A stretch of 10,031 nt of DNA. Source: DASYSA01 sp036003885 (GTDB lineage: Bacteria > Acidobacteriota > Blastocatellia > UBA7656). Below, piece after piece: positions 1 to 6,300 of this stretch. The DNA is taken from positions 1 through 10,031 of the forward strand of contig DASYSA010000337.1 of NCBI GenBank assembly GCA_036003885.1. The letters run 5' to 3'. Made by a program: the position numbers and the translations under genes. The notes under the pieces are model-generated. The model saw nothing but the letters and a program-made list of their open reading frames with translations, did no database searches and was not told the origin of the DNA. Every line of letters begins with the position of its first letter. Position 1 is the first letter of the stretch.

Positions 1-1374
1 CACATCCTGGAGCACGATGCTGAAGTTCGACCTCAGCTCCTCGATGTCCAGTTCTCGAACGTCCACGCCGTCGAGCAGGATCTGCCCACGCTGAACATCA
101 TAGAATCGGAGCAACAGATTTGTGATCGTCGTCTTGCCCGCCCCAGTGTGCCCAACGAAGGCCACCCGTTCGCCGGGCCGGACGGTGAACGACACGTCCT
201 TGAGAATCCAATCCTCGTCCTTGTACGCAAACCAGACGTTGCGGAACTCGATCTCGCCCCGCGCCCGGCCGATATGAACCGGCTCTGCAGGGGAAGCAAT
301 GGTGACCGGCTCATCCAGCAGCTTGAAGATCCGCTCAGACGAAGCCATTGCAGACTGCAGGATATTGTACTTCTCGCTGATGTCGGAGATCGGTTCGTAG
401 AAGGCCCTCGCAAGCTGAATGAAAGCCACAAGCGTCCCGATGGTCACTGCATTGCGAAGCACCTGGCCGCCGCCATACCAGATGATCAGTCCCATGCCTA
501 CGGCGCCGAGGATTTCGACGGCGGGATAGAAGACGGCGTAGTAAAAGATCGTGTCGATGTTGGCTTTTCGATGCGCGTCGTTGATCTCGTTGAACTGGCG
601 CATCTCCTTCTCTTCGCGATTGAACAACTGGACGACGGGCATGCCGGTGATGTGCTCCTGTAAGAAGGCGTTGATGCGCGCGATGCGGAGACGGACCTGG
701 CGAAATGAGTTCCGCGCTCCAAGCCGGAACCATGTGGTCAGTACAGCCAGAAGCGGCAAGATCGCAAACGAGACCATTGCGAGTTTCCAGTTCACCTGGA
801 ACATCCAGATCACGATGTAGAAGATCATCGCCAGGTCGCCAAAGATCACTATGACGCCGGCGGTGAACATTTCGTTTAGTGCGTCTACATCGGTTGTCAG
901 CCGGGTCATCAGCCGCCCAACGGGATTGCGGTCGTAGAACTGAATCGGGAGGCGCTGCAAGTGGGCGAATACTTCTCGACGCAGGTCGTACATTATGTAC
1001 TGCCCCATTGCCTGCATCACGACGGCCTGGGTGTACTGAACAGCGAAGGCCGCCAGGCTCGCGATCAGGAAAACAATAGCGATGAAGGCGACGCCCTGGT
1101 AAGCGCTTTCGCCAAAGCCGAGACTCTCTCCCGTATGCTTCAGAAAGATAGCGAAGCTGGATGGCGGATTCGCGTCGTTCGGGGCGAGGAAGAGATCGAT
1201 TGCGGCTTTGGTCAACGGCGGGCCGGAGAGGACCAATGGAGCGCTCAGAATTGTGAGGACAAGCGAGATGAGGGCCCGCCACTTGTACGGCCACAGATAG
1301 GTGAGCAGCCGCCGCATAAGCCGCGAATCGTACGCCTTGCCCAGAACTTCTTCATCGTGATGAGAATCAGTCAT
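1..1374 (-). CDS. ABC exporter half-transporter, second subunit (partial, 3' end outside window)
   Basis: The open frame starts at ATG 1374 and runs without a stop to base 1, giving 458 residues of an expected ~600. Residues ~30-330 form a type I ABC exporter membrane domain with hydrophobic spans near 33-52, 96-117, 172-192, 198-214 and 282-300. The nucleotide-binding domain starts near 373. Walker A is GHTGAGKTT (408-416) and the Q-loop Gln is 456. The signature, Walker B and H-loop lie beyond the edge. The start is 6 bases after the stop of the upstream half-transporter gene, so the two are almost certainly co-translated and form one heterodimeric exporter in the inner membrane. Family members export drugs, lipids or peptides; the substrate cannot be read from sequence. 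No good Shine-Dalgarno is next to the ATG, which fits coupling to the upstream gene. Confidence 0.93.
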   Translation of the reverse strand, partial: MTDSHHDEEVLGKAYDSRLMRRLLTYLWPYKWRALISLVLTILSAPLVLSGPPLTKAAIDLFLAPNDANPPSSFAIFLKHTGESLGFGESAYQGVAFIAIVFLIASLAAFAVQYTQAVVMQAMGQYIMYDLRREVFAHLQRLPIQFYDRNPVGRLMTRLTTDVDALNEMFTAGVIVIFGDLAMIFYIVIWMFQVNWKLAMVSFAILPLLAVLTTWFRLGARNSFRQVRLRIARINAFLQEHITGMPVVQLFNREEKEMRQFNEINDAHRKANIDTIFYYAVFYPAVEILGAVGMGLIIWYGGGQVLRNAVTIGTLVAFIQLARAFYEPISDISEKYNILQSAMASSERIFKLLDEPVTIASPAEPVHIGRARGEIEFRNVWFAYKDEDWILKDVSFTVRPGERVAFVGHTGAGKTTITNLLLRFYDVQRGQILLDGVDVRELDIEELRSNFSIVLQDV

Positions 1375-1380
1375 TTGTCA

Positions 1381-3144
1381 CTAACTCGCCGCAAGCTCCT
1401 CTTCGAGTAGTTGTTTCTCGTGCAGTTCCGCATATATGCCGCCTCGGTCAATCAACTCCTCGTGCGTGCCTCGCTCTGCTATTCGGGCCTCCTCCAGCAC
1501 CACGATCAGGTCGGCGTCCTTTACCGTCGAAACGCGGTGAGAGACGATCAAGCTCGTGCGCCCCACCATTATTTCTCGAAGATGGCGGAGTATCTTTTCC
1601 TCTGTATACGTATCTACCGAAGACAAGGCGTCATCCAGGATCAGGATTCGCGGGCGGCGGATCAACGCGCGAGCAATCGCCGCGCGCTGCTTCTGTCCGC
1701 CGGATAAGGTTATGCCTCGCTCGCCTACGAGTGTCTCGAAGCCCCTGGGGAATCCCCTGATGTCGTCTGCAATGCCGGCCTCGGTCGCCGCTTGTTCGAT
1801 CTCTTCCTGTGAGGCGCTTTCCACGCCAAAAGATATGTTGCCCGCTACGGTCTCGCTGAACAGGAACGTCTCCTGTGGCACATAGCCGATTGACGATCGC
1901 AGCACTGCAAGGGGAATCTCCTGAATCGGATGACCATCAATCAGCACCTGCCCTGGTTCGGCGTCGAGCAGCCTCGGCACCAGATTCATGAGCGTGGACT
2001 TGCCCGAACCAACCGCGCCTACGAAGGCGACTGTCTGGCCGGGAGCTATGCGCAGGTTGATATCTGCAAGCGCCGGTTCCGAGGCGTCGTTGTACTTGAA
2101 GGTAAGACTGCGAAACTCGATCTCGCCGGCTATCTCTGTTATCTCGCTCTTCTGCGCCACGTCGCGTATGGCGGGTTCAATGGACAATACCTGATCCATC
2201 CGACCCATCGAAGCCATGCCGCGCTGGAAAATGTTAATGACCCAGCCAAGCGCAATCATCGGCCATACCAGAAAACCAAGGTAGAGGGTGAACTGTACAA
2301 ACTGACCTATGGAGATGCCGCCTGCGAGACCCTCGTTTCCCCTGATAACCAGCCTTCCTCCGTACCAGAGCACAGCTATGAACCCCAGGCCGATGAAGAA
2401 CTGCAGTAGCGGATGAAAGATTCCGGAGAGCCGTATCAGTCTCAAATTGCGATTCACGAACTCGCGATTCACGGTTTTGAAGCTCGCCTCCTCGGCACGC
2501 TCCTGAGTGTAAGCGCGAATGACGCGAACACCGGCCAACGATTCCTGGGCGCGATTGGAGACCGTGCCGAAGTAGGTTTGGACCTGTTCGAATCTGTCGT
2601 GAATCCTCTTGGAGAAGTAGTTCGTCGCCATCACGACCAGCGGCATTGACATAAAAGCCAACAAGGTAAGCCGCCAGTTTATCGAAGCCATTTTCGGCAC
2701 GAGCAACGCCATTGCGAACAGAGTGTTCATCGAGTACATAAGCGCGGGGCCTACGATCATTCGCACGGCTGAAAGGTCATTGGTGGCCCTCGCCATCAGA
2801 TCGCCGGTCCTCTGAGTCTGGTAAAACTGGAATGGGAGCTTCTGAAGGTGGGCGTAGAAGTCGTTTCGCAGGTCATATTCGATATGGCGAGACATGTTTA
2901 TGAGCACACGCCGCTGTATGAAAAGAAAGATCCCTTGAGCAAGTGCGACCAGCAGAAGCATGCCCCCATAGCGCAGCATCGTCTGGGGAGTAGTCCCCGG
3001 CTTTTTAAGCGCGTCGATCGCGATGCCCAGGACGTTAGGCGCGATCAGTTTAAACAGATTCGTAACGAACACGCATGAGCCGCCGAAGATGAGCACTGCG
3101 CGGTAAGGCTTGAAGTAGCTGACAAGTCTCTTGAACGGAGTCAT
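1381..3144 (-). CDS. ABC exporter half-transporter, first subunit, degenerate ATP site
   Basis: This is a complete 587-residue half-transporter, close in length to BmrC/YheI-type subunits. Membrane spans lie near 16-45, 60-80, 131-152, 159-177, 246-266 and 280-306. The ATPase domain has Walker A GAVGSGKST (376-384), Q-loop Gln424, signature LSGGQ (480-484), Walker B LILDD (501-505), D-loop ALSSVD and H-loop His536. The residue after the Walker B Asp is Asp505 rather than the catalytic Glu. That substitution is known from the non-hydrolysing site of heterodimeric exporters such as TM287/288 and BmrCD. The frame stays open upstream to 3255, but that part overlaps the thioesterase gene and encodes the heptad repeat (SKFEIRNS), so ATG 3144, just before conserved FKRLVSYFKPY, was chosen. 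An ATG at 3195 overlapping the thioesterase stop is a possible coupled alternative. Confidence 0.93.
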   Translation of the reverse strand: MTPFKRLVSYFKPYRAVLIFGGSCVFVTNLFKLIAPNVLGIAIDALKKPGTTPQTMLRYGGMLLLVALAQGIFLFIQRRVLINMSRHIEYDLRNDFYAHLQKLPFQFYQTQRTGDLMARATNDLSAVRMIVGPALMYSMNTLFAMALLVPKMASINWRLTLLAFMSMPLVVMATNYFSKRIHDRFEQVQTYFGTVSNRAQESLAGVRVIRAYTQERAEEASFKTVNREFVNRNLRLIRLSGIFHPLLQFFIGLGFIAVLWYGGRLVIRGNEGLAGGISIGQFVQFTLYLGFLVWPMIALGWVINIFQRGMASMGRMDQVLSIEPAIRDVAQKSEITEIAGEIEFRSLTFKYNDASEPALADINLRIAPGQTVAFVGAVGSGKSTLMNLVPRLLDAEPGQVLIDGHPIQEIPLAVLRSSIGYVPQETFLFSETVAGNISFGVESASQEEIEQAATEAGIADDIRGFPRGFETLVGERGITLSGGQKQRAAIARALIRRPRILILDDALSSVDTYTEEKILRHLREIMVGRTSLIVSHRVSTVKDADLIVVLEEARIAERGTHEELIDRGGIYAELHEKQLLEEELAAS

Positions 3145-3154
3145 AACAGATCGC

Positions 3155-3182
3155 GAATTTCGAATTTCGAATTTCGAGTTTC
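3155..3182. repeat. Heptanucleotide tandem repeat, GAATTTC x3 plus GAGTTTC
   Basis: Four back-to-back 7-base units fill the gap between the thioesterase stop (3185) and the ABC gene start (3144). Three are identical GAATTTC and the fourth is GAGTTTC. Read in the ABC frame on the minus strand they give SKFEIRNS, which explains the artificial N-terminal extension of that frame. GAATTTC is close to its own reverse complement GAAATTC. The same 7-base period recurs at 6301-6342 and 7635-7707. Confidence 0.9.
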
Positions 3183-3184
3183 CA

Positions 3185-3604
3185 TCACTCACCATCGAGC
3201 CGTATATAAGTAAGGAGCCCCTTTGCAGCGAGCCGGCCCTTCGAGTCGAAGACATCGCACTCGGCTACAATGATGCGCCGGCCGTCGCGAATCAACCGTG
3301 CGTCAGCGATGACTCGACCCTCGCGTATCGCCGACAGGTAGTTGACCTTCATCTCAACCGTCGTGAACCGGTCGTCAGGCTCAGAAGCGCCTACGATCGC
3401 AAACGCTACCGCCGTGTCTATGAGGCTGGCAATTGCGCCGCCGTGCATCACGCCCTGCAACTGCAGAAGATCCTTCCGGACCTCCAGGCTCAAACGGGCG
3501 CGGCCCTCCTGGACCTCATCGATCTCGATTCCCAACATTTTAGGAAAGTGGTTGGTGTCGAATTTCTCGCGTATCGCTCTTTCTCTGTCAGGAGTTATTT
3601 CCAT
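3185..3604 (-). CDS. PaaI-family hotdog-fold thioesterase
   Basis: This 139-residue protein carries the PaaI/YbgC-like acyl-CoA thioesterase signature GVMHGGAIASLIDTAVAFA. HGG is at 54-56, followed by the conserved Asp63 in the position of the catalytic Asp of PaaI enzymes. The C-terminal half (VEMKVNYLSAIREGRVIADARLIRDGRRIIVAECDV) is the typical antiparallel sheet. The family hydrolyses acyl- or aryl-CoA thioesters in the cytoplasm, usually as tetramers; the substrate is not readable here. The frame remains open to ATG 3655, but that start would overlap the upstream gene by 68 bases and add a basic, non-conserved stretch. ATG 3604 overlaps by only 17 bases and follows a weak purine-rich AAAGAAAGAG. 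It belongs to the compact minus-strand set between the alkyltransferase-like gene and the ABC pair. Confidence 0.88.
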   Translation of the reverse strand: MEITPDRERAIREKFDTNHFPKMLGIEIDEVQEGRARLSLEVRKDLLQLQGVMHGGAIASLIDTAVAFAIVGASEPDDRFTTVEMKVNYLSAIREGRVIADARLIRDGRRIIVAECDVFDSKGRLAAKGLLTYIRLDGE

Positions 3605-4085
3605 TCCGACTCTTTCTTTGCGGTTGTTTTGCCCTGGTGCGGTCCGCAGGCGCATTCCTGTGGACAGCCAGCTTCGTTCGTGTACGGTTTTGGCTTGATG
3701 TAGAACTATGCAAATCAGACTTGCGCTTCTTTAGGCCCGGCGACCACTGAAAAACAGCCAGGTCGCAACGGCCGCCTTCATTGAAGACCACACCCTCAGC
3801 TTCGAGCAAAAGCCTTTGCAGATCAGGCTGGTGTGTTATGACGCGTCCCGTCGATATGCTTCCCCGAGAGTTGATCACCCGATGCCACGGGATATCGCGC
3901 CCATCACTTGGCGTGGCGTGCATGGCCCATCCCACGAGCCGCGGACTGAAGCGATCGTCCAGGAGCCGCGCGATCTGCCCGTACGTCATGACTCGGCCGC
4001 GCGGTATGCGGAGGACCATTCGATATATCTTCTCAAAGACCTGCTCGAAGCCCTTTCTCGTATTCATAAAGCTGATAGTACGCAC
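3588..4085 (-). CDS. Alkyltransferase-like protein (ATL, MGMT fold, no active-site Cys)
   Basis: Residues ~12-115 match the MGMT DNA-binding domain: IPRGRVMTYGQIARLL (Tyr35 in the base-flipping position), then RLVGWAM (Arg49 in the arginine-finger position), then PWHRVINSRGSIS (66-78). In alkyltransferases the motif is PCHRV and the Cys accepts the alkyl group. Trp67 in its place is the mark of ATL proteins such as fission yeast Atl1 and E. coli YbaZ. These bind O6-alkylguanine and hand it to nucleotide excision repair. After residue ~118 there is a ~45-residue Lys/Arg/Ser-rich tail that usual ATLs (~110-130 aa) lack. The start used is GTG 4085, two bases after the dinB-like stop, which suggests coupled translation. 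ATG 4067 is the alternative, and neither has a clear Shine-Dalgarno site. The 3' end overlaps the thioesterase start. Confidence 0.88.
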   Translation of the reverse strand: MRTISFMNTRKGFEQVFEKIYRMVLRIPRGRVMTYGQIARLLDDRFSPRLVGWAMHATPSDGRDIPWHRVINSRGSISTGRVITHQPDLQRLLLEAEGVVFNEGGRCDLAVFQWSPGLKKRKSDLHSSTSSQNRTRTKLAVHRNAPADRTRAKQPQRKSRNGNNS

Positions 4086-4087
4086 GC

Positions 4088-4543
4088 TCAGTCATAGAGG
4101 TTCGGCGGCTCGATGCCAAGCAGGCGGTAATAGGTGAAGATCTGACCTCGATGATGAATCTCGTGCTCGGTTAATCCGGACAGCAGAACTTTGCGGCGCA
4201 TCCGCTTGCCATGGAACTCGACCTCTTCATTCAACTGGTCGAGAGTGAGGTTGGAGACTTCCTCGACCAGTTGTTCGTGCTGGCTATCAAAGGCGTCAGC
4301 GATCTGGGCTACGGTTCGATCGGCAAGGTCGAGTCTTTCGGTCCTGATTGAACCCGCAAGCGCCGAGCGCACCAGCCCGAACTCCGCCTCTGGAATGTGA
4401 CTGATCAATTCGCGCAGGGTGAACATCCCCGGGCTGGGGCGCCACTCCAGATGCCCGTCCGGCGCCGCACGCAGCGCGCGGGAGGTCTGTTTGTGAATTC
4501 GGTTCCAATTGCGGACATAGCGCTCCGTCTCAGGACAGCTCAT
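4088..4543 (-). CDS. DinB/YfiT-family putative metal-dependent protein
   Basis: This 151-residue protein has the four-helix DinB layout: an N-terminal helix with NWNRIHKQT, the W-x-P-SPGMFTLRELISHIPEAE block with His49, and a C-terminal EHEIHHRGQIFTYYRLLG helix with His127 and His131. These three His form the usual metal triad of the family. Some relatives are thiol-transferases (bacillithiol and mycothiol S-transferases) and others have no known activity, so no reaction is assigned. The start is ATG 4543 because AAAGGAG lies about 5 bases upstream. The frame extends to 4666, but the extra residues are not family-like. It is the first gene of the left minus-strand block and its stop is 2 bases from the next start. 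Confidence 0.88.
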   Translation of the reverse strand: MSCPETERYVRNWNRIHKQTSRALRAAPDGHLEWRPSPGMFTLRELISHIPEAEFGLVRSALAGSIRTERLDLADRTVAQIADAFDSQHEQLVEEVSNLTLDQLNEEVEFHGKRMRRKVLLSGLTEHEIHHRGQIFTYYRLLGIEPPNLYD

Positions 4544-4578
4544 CGTCGCTCCTTTCATTGGCTCGCTAATAGAGAGCG

Positions 4579-4608
4579 ATATTATCAGCGCCGGGTGTGC
4601 ACTGACCA
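4579..4608 (-). promoter_or_regulatory. Possible sigma-70-type promoter of the dinB-like operon
   Basis: On the minus strand TGGTCA (4608-4603; 4 of 6 matches to TTGACA) is followed after 16 bases by GATAAT (4586-4581; 5 of 6 matches to TATAAT). Transcription would start near 4574, leaving a leader of about 30 bases containing the AAAGGAG ribosome site. The -35 box is weak, so this is tentative. Confidence 0.3.
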
Positions 4609-4860
4609 GCGCAGCCCGGGTCGGAGCAGTTTGGTATGATTCTCTACAAAAACGTGCTCCGCTCATCAGCAGAAACCTGCTCTGCGGAGTAACGCTTTAA
4701 AGCACAACCGCGTGACACAGAAGGGTCACTGCCGGGTCGTGTAAATCAGAACGTGGCAAAAACAGGTCAAAAAGGAGGTCTGGCAGCCCGGCAGTTCAAG
4801 GGATTCCTGGGATAGGCGGGCCAGCTACTCCTTTGGGGCATCGCAGAAATGGGTTCTTTA
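4609..4860. other. Intergenic stretch with no convincing gene
   Basis: No coding frame with family-like sequence, tRNA or rRNA is visible. A plus-strand AAAAAGGAGG near 4768 resembles a strong ribosome-binding site, but no ATG, GTG or TTG stands at a suitable distance after it. The open frames here are short and of arbitrary composition. Confidence 0.5.
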
Positions 4861-4864
4861 ACAC

Positions 4865-4900
4865 AAATTGTCAACGACCTCTGACGTAAATTGTCAACGA
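4865..4900 (+). promoter_or_regulatory. Two direct repeats AAATTGTCAACGA, candidate activator site
   Basis: Copies at 4865-4877 and 4888-4900 are identical over 13 bases and lie 23 bases apart, about two helical turns. Each holds TTGTCAA, a small TTG-N-CAA dyad. They are centred roughly 135-165 bases upstream of the start predicted for the sigma-54 promoter at 5008-5023. That is the usual distance for binding sites of sigma-54 activators (bacterial enhancer-binding proteins). The role is inferred from position and symmetry only; a remnant of a mobile element end is an alternative. Confidence 0.45.
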
Positions 4901-4932
4901 AAGGTCAGGAGAGGCAGCCTCACTATGAAAGT

Positions 4933-4991
4933 TAATCCTTAACCGCATCGGCTTAATTCGCACGATGCAATTGATTGCAGTTGAAGGATTA
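4933..4991. repeat. Nested inverted repeats upstream of the sigma-54 promoter
   Basis: TAATCCTT (4933-4940) pairs with AAGGATTA (4984-4991), and inside it GCATCG (4945-4950) pairs with CGATGC (4963-4968). A separate dyad TGCAAT-TG-ATTGCA lies at 4966-4979, about 60 bases before the predicted start of transcription. These could be regulator sites or DNA-bending sequence between activator and promoter. I see no good IHF consensus. Confidence 0.4.
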
Positions 4992-5007
4992 GCCTTGAGG
5001 AATGGAC

Positions 5008-5023
5008 TGGCACGGTCATTGCA
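5008..5023 (+). promoter_or_regulatory. Sigma-54 (RpoN) promoter, -24/-12
   Basis: TGGCACG (5008-5014), four spacer bases, then TTGCA (5019-5023) matches the RpoN consensus TGGCACG-N4-TTGCW at every fixed position. The essential GG (5009-5010) and GC (5021-5022) have the required 10 bases between them. The flanking bases also fit (purine-x-purine-C before, A-rich after). Transcription is predicted to start near 5034 on the plus strand, opposite to all flanking genes. No protein gene follows before the terminator at 5283-5322. Confidence 0.75.
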
Positions 5024-5112
5024 CAAGCGTACACCGGTTCTACAGTTCGTCAGTTTGATAAAGAAACCTCTTCTGCTCAGAGCAACTGCGGGATGGAGAA
5101 CTAAGTGGTGAA

Positions 5113-5148
5113 GAATGGAAGGGAGGATGGGGGCCCTGCCTTCCATTC
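5113..5148 (+). repeat. Hairpin with G-rich loop inside the predicted small RNA
   Basis: GAATGGAAGG (5113-5122) and CCTTCCATTC (5139-5148) are perfect reverse complements over 10 bases. The 16-base loop between them begins GAGGATGG and contains GGA; a second GGA spans the loop edge. Such exposed AGGA/GGA motifs resemble CsrA/RsmA binding sites or an anti-ribosome sequence. Confidence 0.6.
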
Positions 5149-5282
5149 AACGCCAACCTTGAGATGACGAGCAGGTCGCTCGGGTACAGAACCAAGATAA
5201 AGCAATACTGAGAGAAGCGACAGACAGAAATAAGTTCAGGGTGTAGAGGCACAAGGGGGCGTGGCTCTATATCGTGACTTAG

Positions 5283-5322
5283 AAGCCGCTGATCACGAAA
5301 GTGATCAGCGGCTTTGATTTTT
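5283..5322 (+). terminator. Rho-independent terminator (plus strand)
   Basis: AAGCCGCTGATCAC (5283-5296), loop GAAA (5297-5300) and GTGATCAGCGGCTT (5301-5314) form a perfect 14-bp stem, followed by TGATTTTT. The T-rich tail is on the plus strand only. On the minus strand the sequence after the stem (CTAAGTC) is not T-rich, so the hairpin best serves a plus-strand transcript, namely the predicted sigma-54 RNA. It may also insulate against the deacetylase gene, which ends at 5349 on the other strand. Confidence 0.85.
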
Positions 5323-5348
5323 GGGGTAGTCCTTTTCTCGCCCGGATA

Positions 5349-6296
5349 CTATTGAGATCGAGACGCCAGGGCCTTTTGGTATCTCTCCATCACCCAACCG
5401 GGAGGATCAGGTTCCTGATCCAACTTCATCTTCAAGCCAAGACTGAGGCTCCAACGGTGGAGCCACGAGGGGCCCATCCGTCCAACAAAGTCATCGCGGG
5501 TCTCGTACGCCTTGTCCTCCAGCGCGCGGTCGAGCGTTGTGAATCCATAGCCGCGGCTTTCCAGTCTCTTTAAGATCTCATCCATGCAATCGGCGTTGAT
5601 GTCGTTGGCGTGGATCAACAGAATCTGCGTGATCTCACGACCGAAGGTCTCGCGCGACAGTCCCTCGAAGAAACCAAAAACAGAGTCGTTGTACTCCAGA
5701 TAGGCTGCGAGAATGCGCCTCAACAGTGGTTGATCGTTCGCCTTCCGCGCTTCGACGTAGAGTTTGTTGAAGATGTAGTCGCTGTTTTCGACAGTGAATG
5801 GCGCAATCTTATATCCGCGAGTCTTGAGAAACTGCTCGAACGAGTCTTTCACCTCTTTCGTCGGGCCGGTGTGAGTGAACGGGTGACGGAAATAGAGCTG
5901 ATAGGGACCTGCGTTCCGCATCAAGCGCCGAGTGATGACTTCGCCGTGGATTACGTCGTCCTCATACTGCGGCAGAGGCGTCGTCTGGAGGTCGGGATGC
6001 GAGAAGGTATGATTGCCCAGAATAAAGCCGGCTTGCACCCACTGCTGGAGAATGGCGATGCGAGCATCCATCTCCCCCGGGACGTGTAGCTGGCGCTCAT
6101 TCACAAAGGCGATGGCGGGCGCGCGATGTCGTTTGAGCGCCGCCAGTATTTCCGATGTCGTTCGGCGCGTGTCGACGAGACTACCTGAATCGAGGGCTTT
6201 CGGGAGATCGTCGAACGTGAGTGCAACGGAGCGCGCAGTTTGAGCCTCGGAGGATGGCCCGAGGCAAATCAATACTAATACAAGAAAATAACGCAT
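5349..6296 (-). CDS. Secreted polysaccharide deacetylase (NodB domain, CE4-like)
   Basis: This 315-residue protein begins with a signal peptide (MRYFLVLVLICLGPSSEA, likely cut before QTA; no clear lipobox), so it acts outside the inner membrane. The NodB motifs follow in order: TFDD (27-30, base and metal Asp), HTFSH (His96 and His100, metal ligands), FRHPF (136-140, Arg in motif 3) and LLIHAND (His229, late catalytic His). CE4 enzymes remove acetyl groups from N-acetylated sugars such as peptidoglycan or chitin; the exact substrate is not readable. The frame extends to ATG 6344, but those residues (RSQRSEVRDQRSEI) are encoded by the heptad repeat. ATG 6296, directly before the signal peptide, is therefore the start. 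Its ribosome site is weak (AGAGG about 10 bases upstream). It is last in the right-hand block. Confidence 0.88.
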   Translation of the reverse strand: MRYFLVLVLICLGPSSEAQTARSVALTFDDLPKALDSGSLVDTRRTTSEILAALKRHRAPAIAFVNERQLHVPGEMDARIAILQQWVQAGFILGNHTFSHPDLQTTPLPQYEDDVIHGEVITRRLMRNAGPYQLYFRHPFTHTGPTKEVKDSFEQFLKTRGYKIAPFTVENSDYIFNKLYVEARKANDQPLLRRILAAYLEYNDSVFGFFEGLSRETFGREITQILLIHANDINADCMDEILKRLESRGYGFTTLDRALEDKAYETRDDFVGRMGPSWLHRWSLSLGLKMKLDQEPDPPGWVMERYQKALASRSQ

Positions 6297-6300
6297 GATC

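Larger units (their letters stand above)
5034..5322 (+). ncRNA. Predicted sigma-54-dependent small RNA, unknown family
   Basis: The ends are set by the sigma-54 promoter (start near 5034) and the terminator hairpin (5283-5322), giving about 290 nt. Visible secondary structure includes GTTCT/AGAAC (5037-5041 with 5097-5101) enclosing CAGTT/AACTG (5043-5047 with 5084-5088). There is also a perfect 10-bp stem GAATGGAAGG/CCTTCCATTC (5113-5122 with 5139-5148) closing a 16-base G-rich loop, and CGAGC/GCTCG (5168-5172 with 5178-5182). GGA occurs five times between 5091 and 5127. Only very short frames (15 codons or fewer) start with ATG inside, and none has a well-placed ribosome site, although a short peptide cannot be excluded. 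I do not recognise a known RNA family. Transcription is inferred, not shown. Confidence 0.55.

Noticed and set aside
335..1294. 319-codon minus-strand open frame within the partial ABC gene
   Set aside because: It is out of frame with the ABC exporter frame, which reads continuously with all motifs. The alternative translation is Arg/Pro/His-rich with no family features, as expected of a shadow in GC-rich DNA.
4768..4777. Plus-strand AAAAAGGAGG as ribosome-binding site
   Set aside because: No start codon follows at a suitable distance and no coding frame begins there.
4861..4910. End of an insertion sequence (repeated TTGTCAACGA)
   Set aside because: No transposase remnant, matching opposite terminus or target-site duplication is visible. 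Position relative to the sigma-54 promoter fits activator sites better, though this is not excluded.
5116..5160. Short plus-strand frame starting ATG 5116 inside the predicted RNA (15 codons)
   Set aside because: It has no well-placed ribosome site, and its start lies inside the perfect stem 5113-5148. A leader peptide cannot be excluded but is not supported.
4871..5252. Two minus-strand open frames (91 and 70 codons) in the central gap
   Set aside because: Their translations have no family-like sequence and no ribosome site was seen. They overlap each other and lie antisense to the sigma-54 promoter and hairpins.
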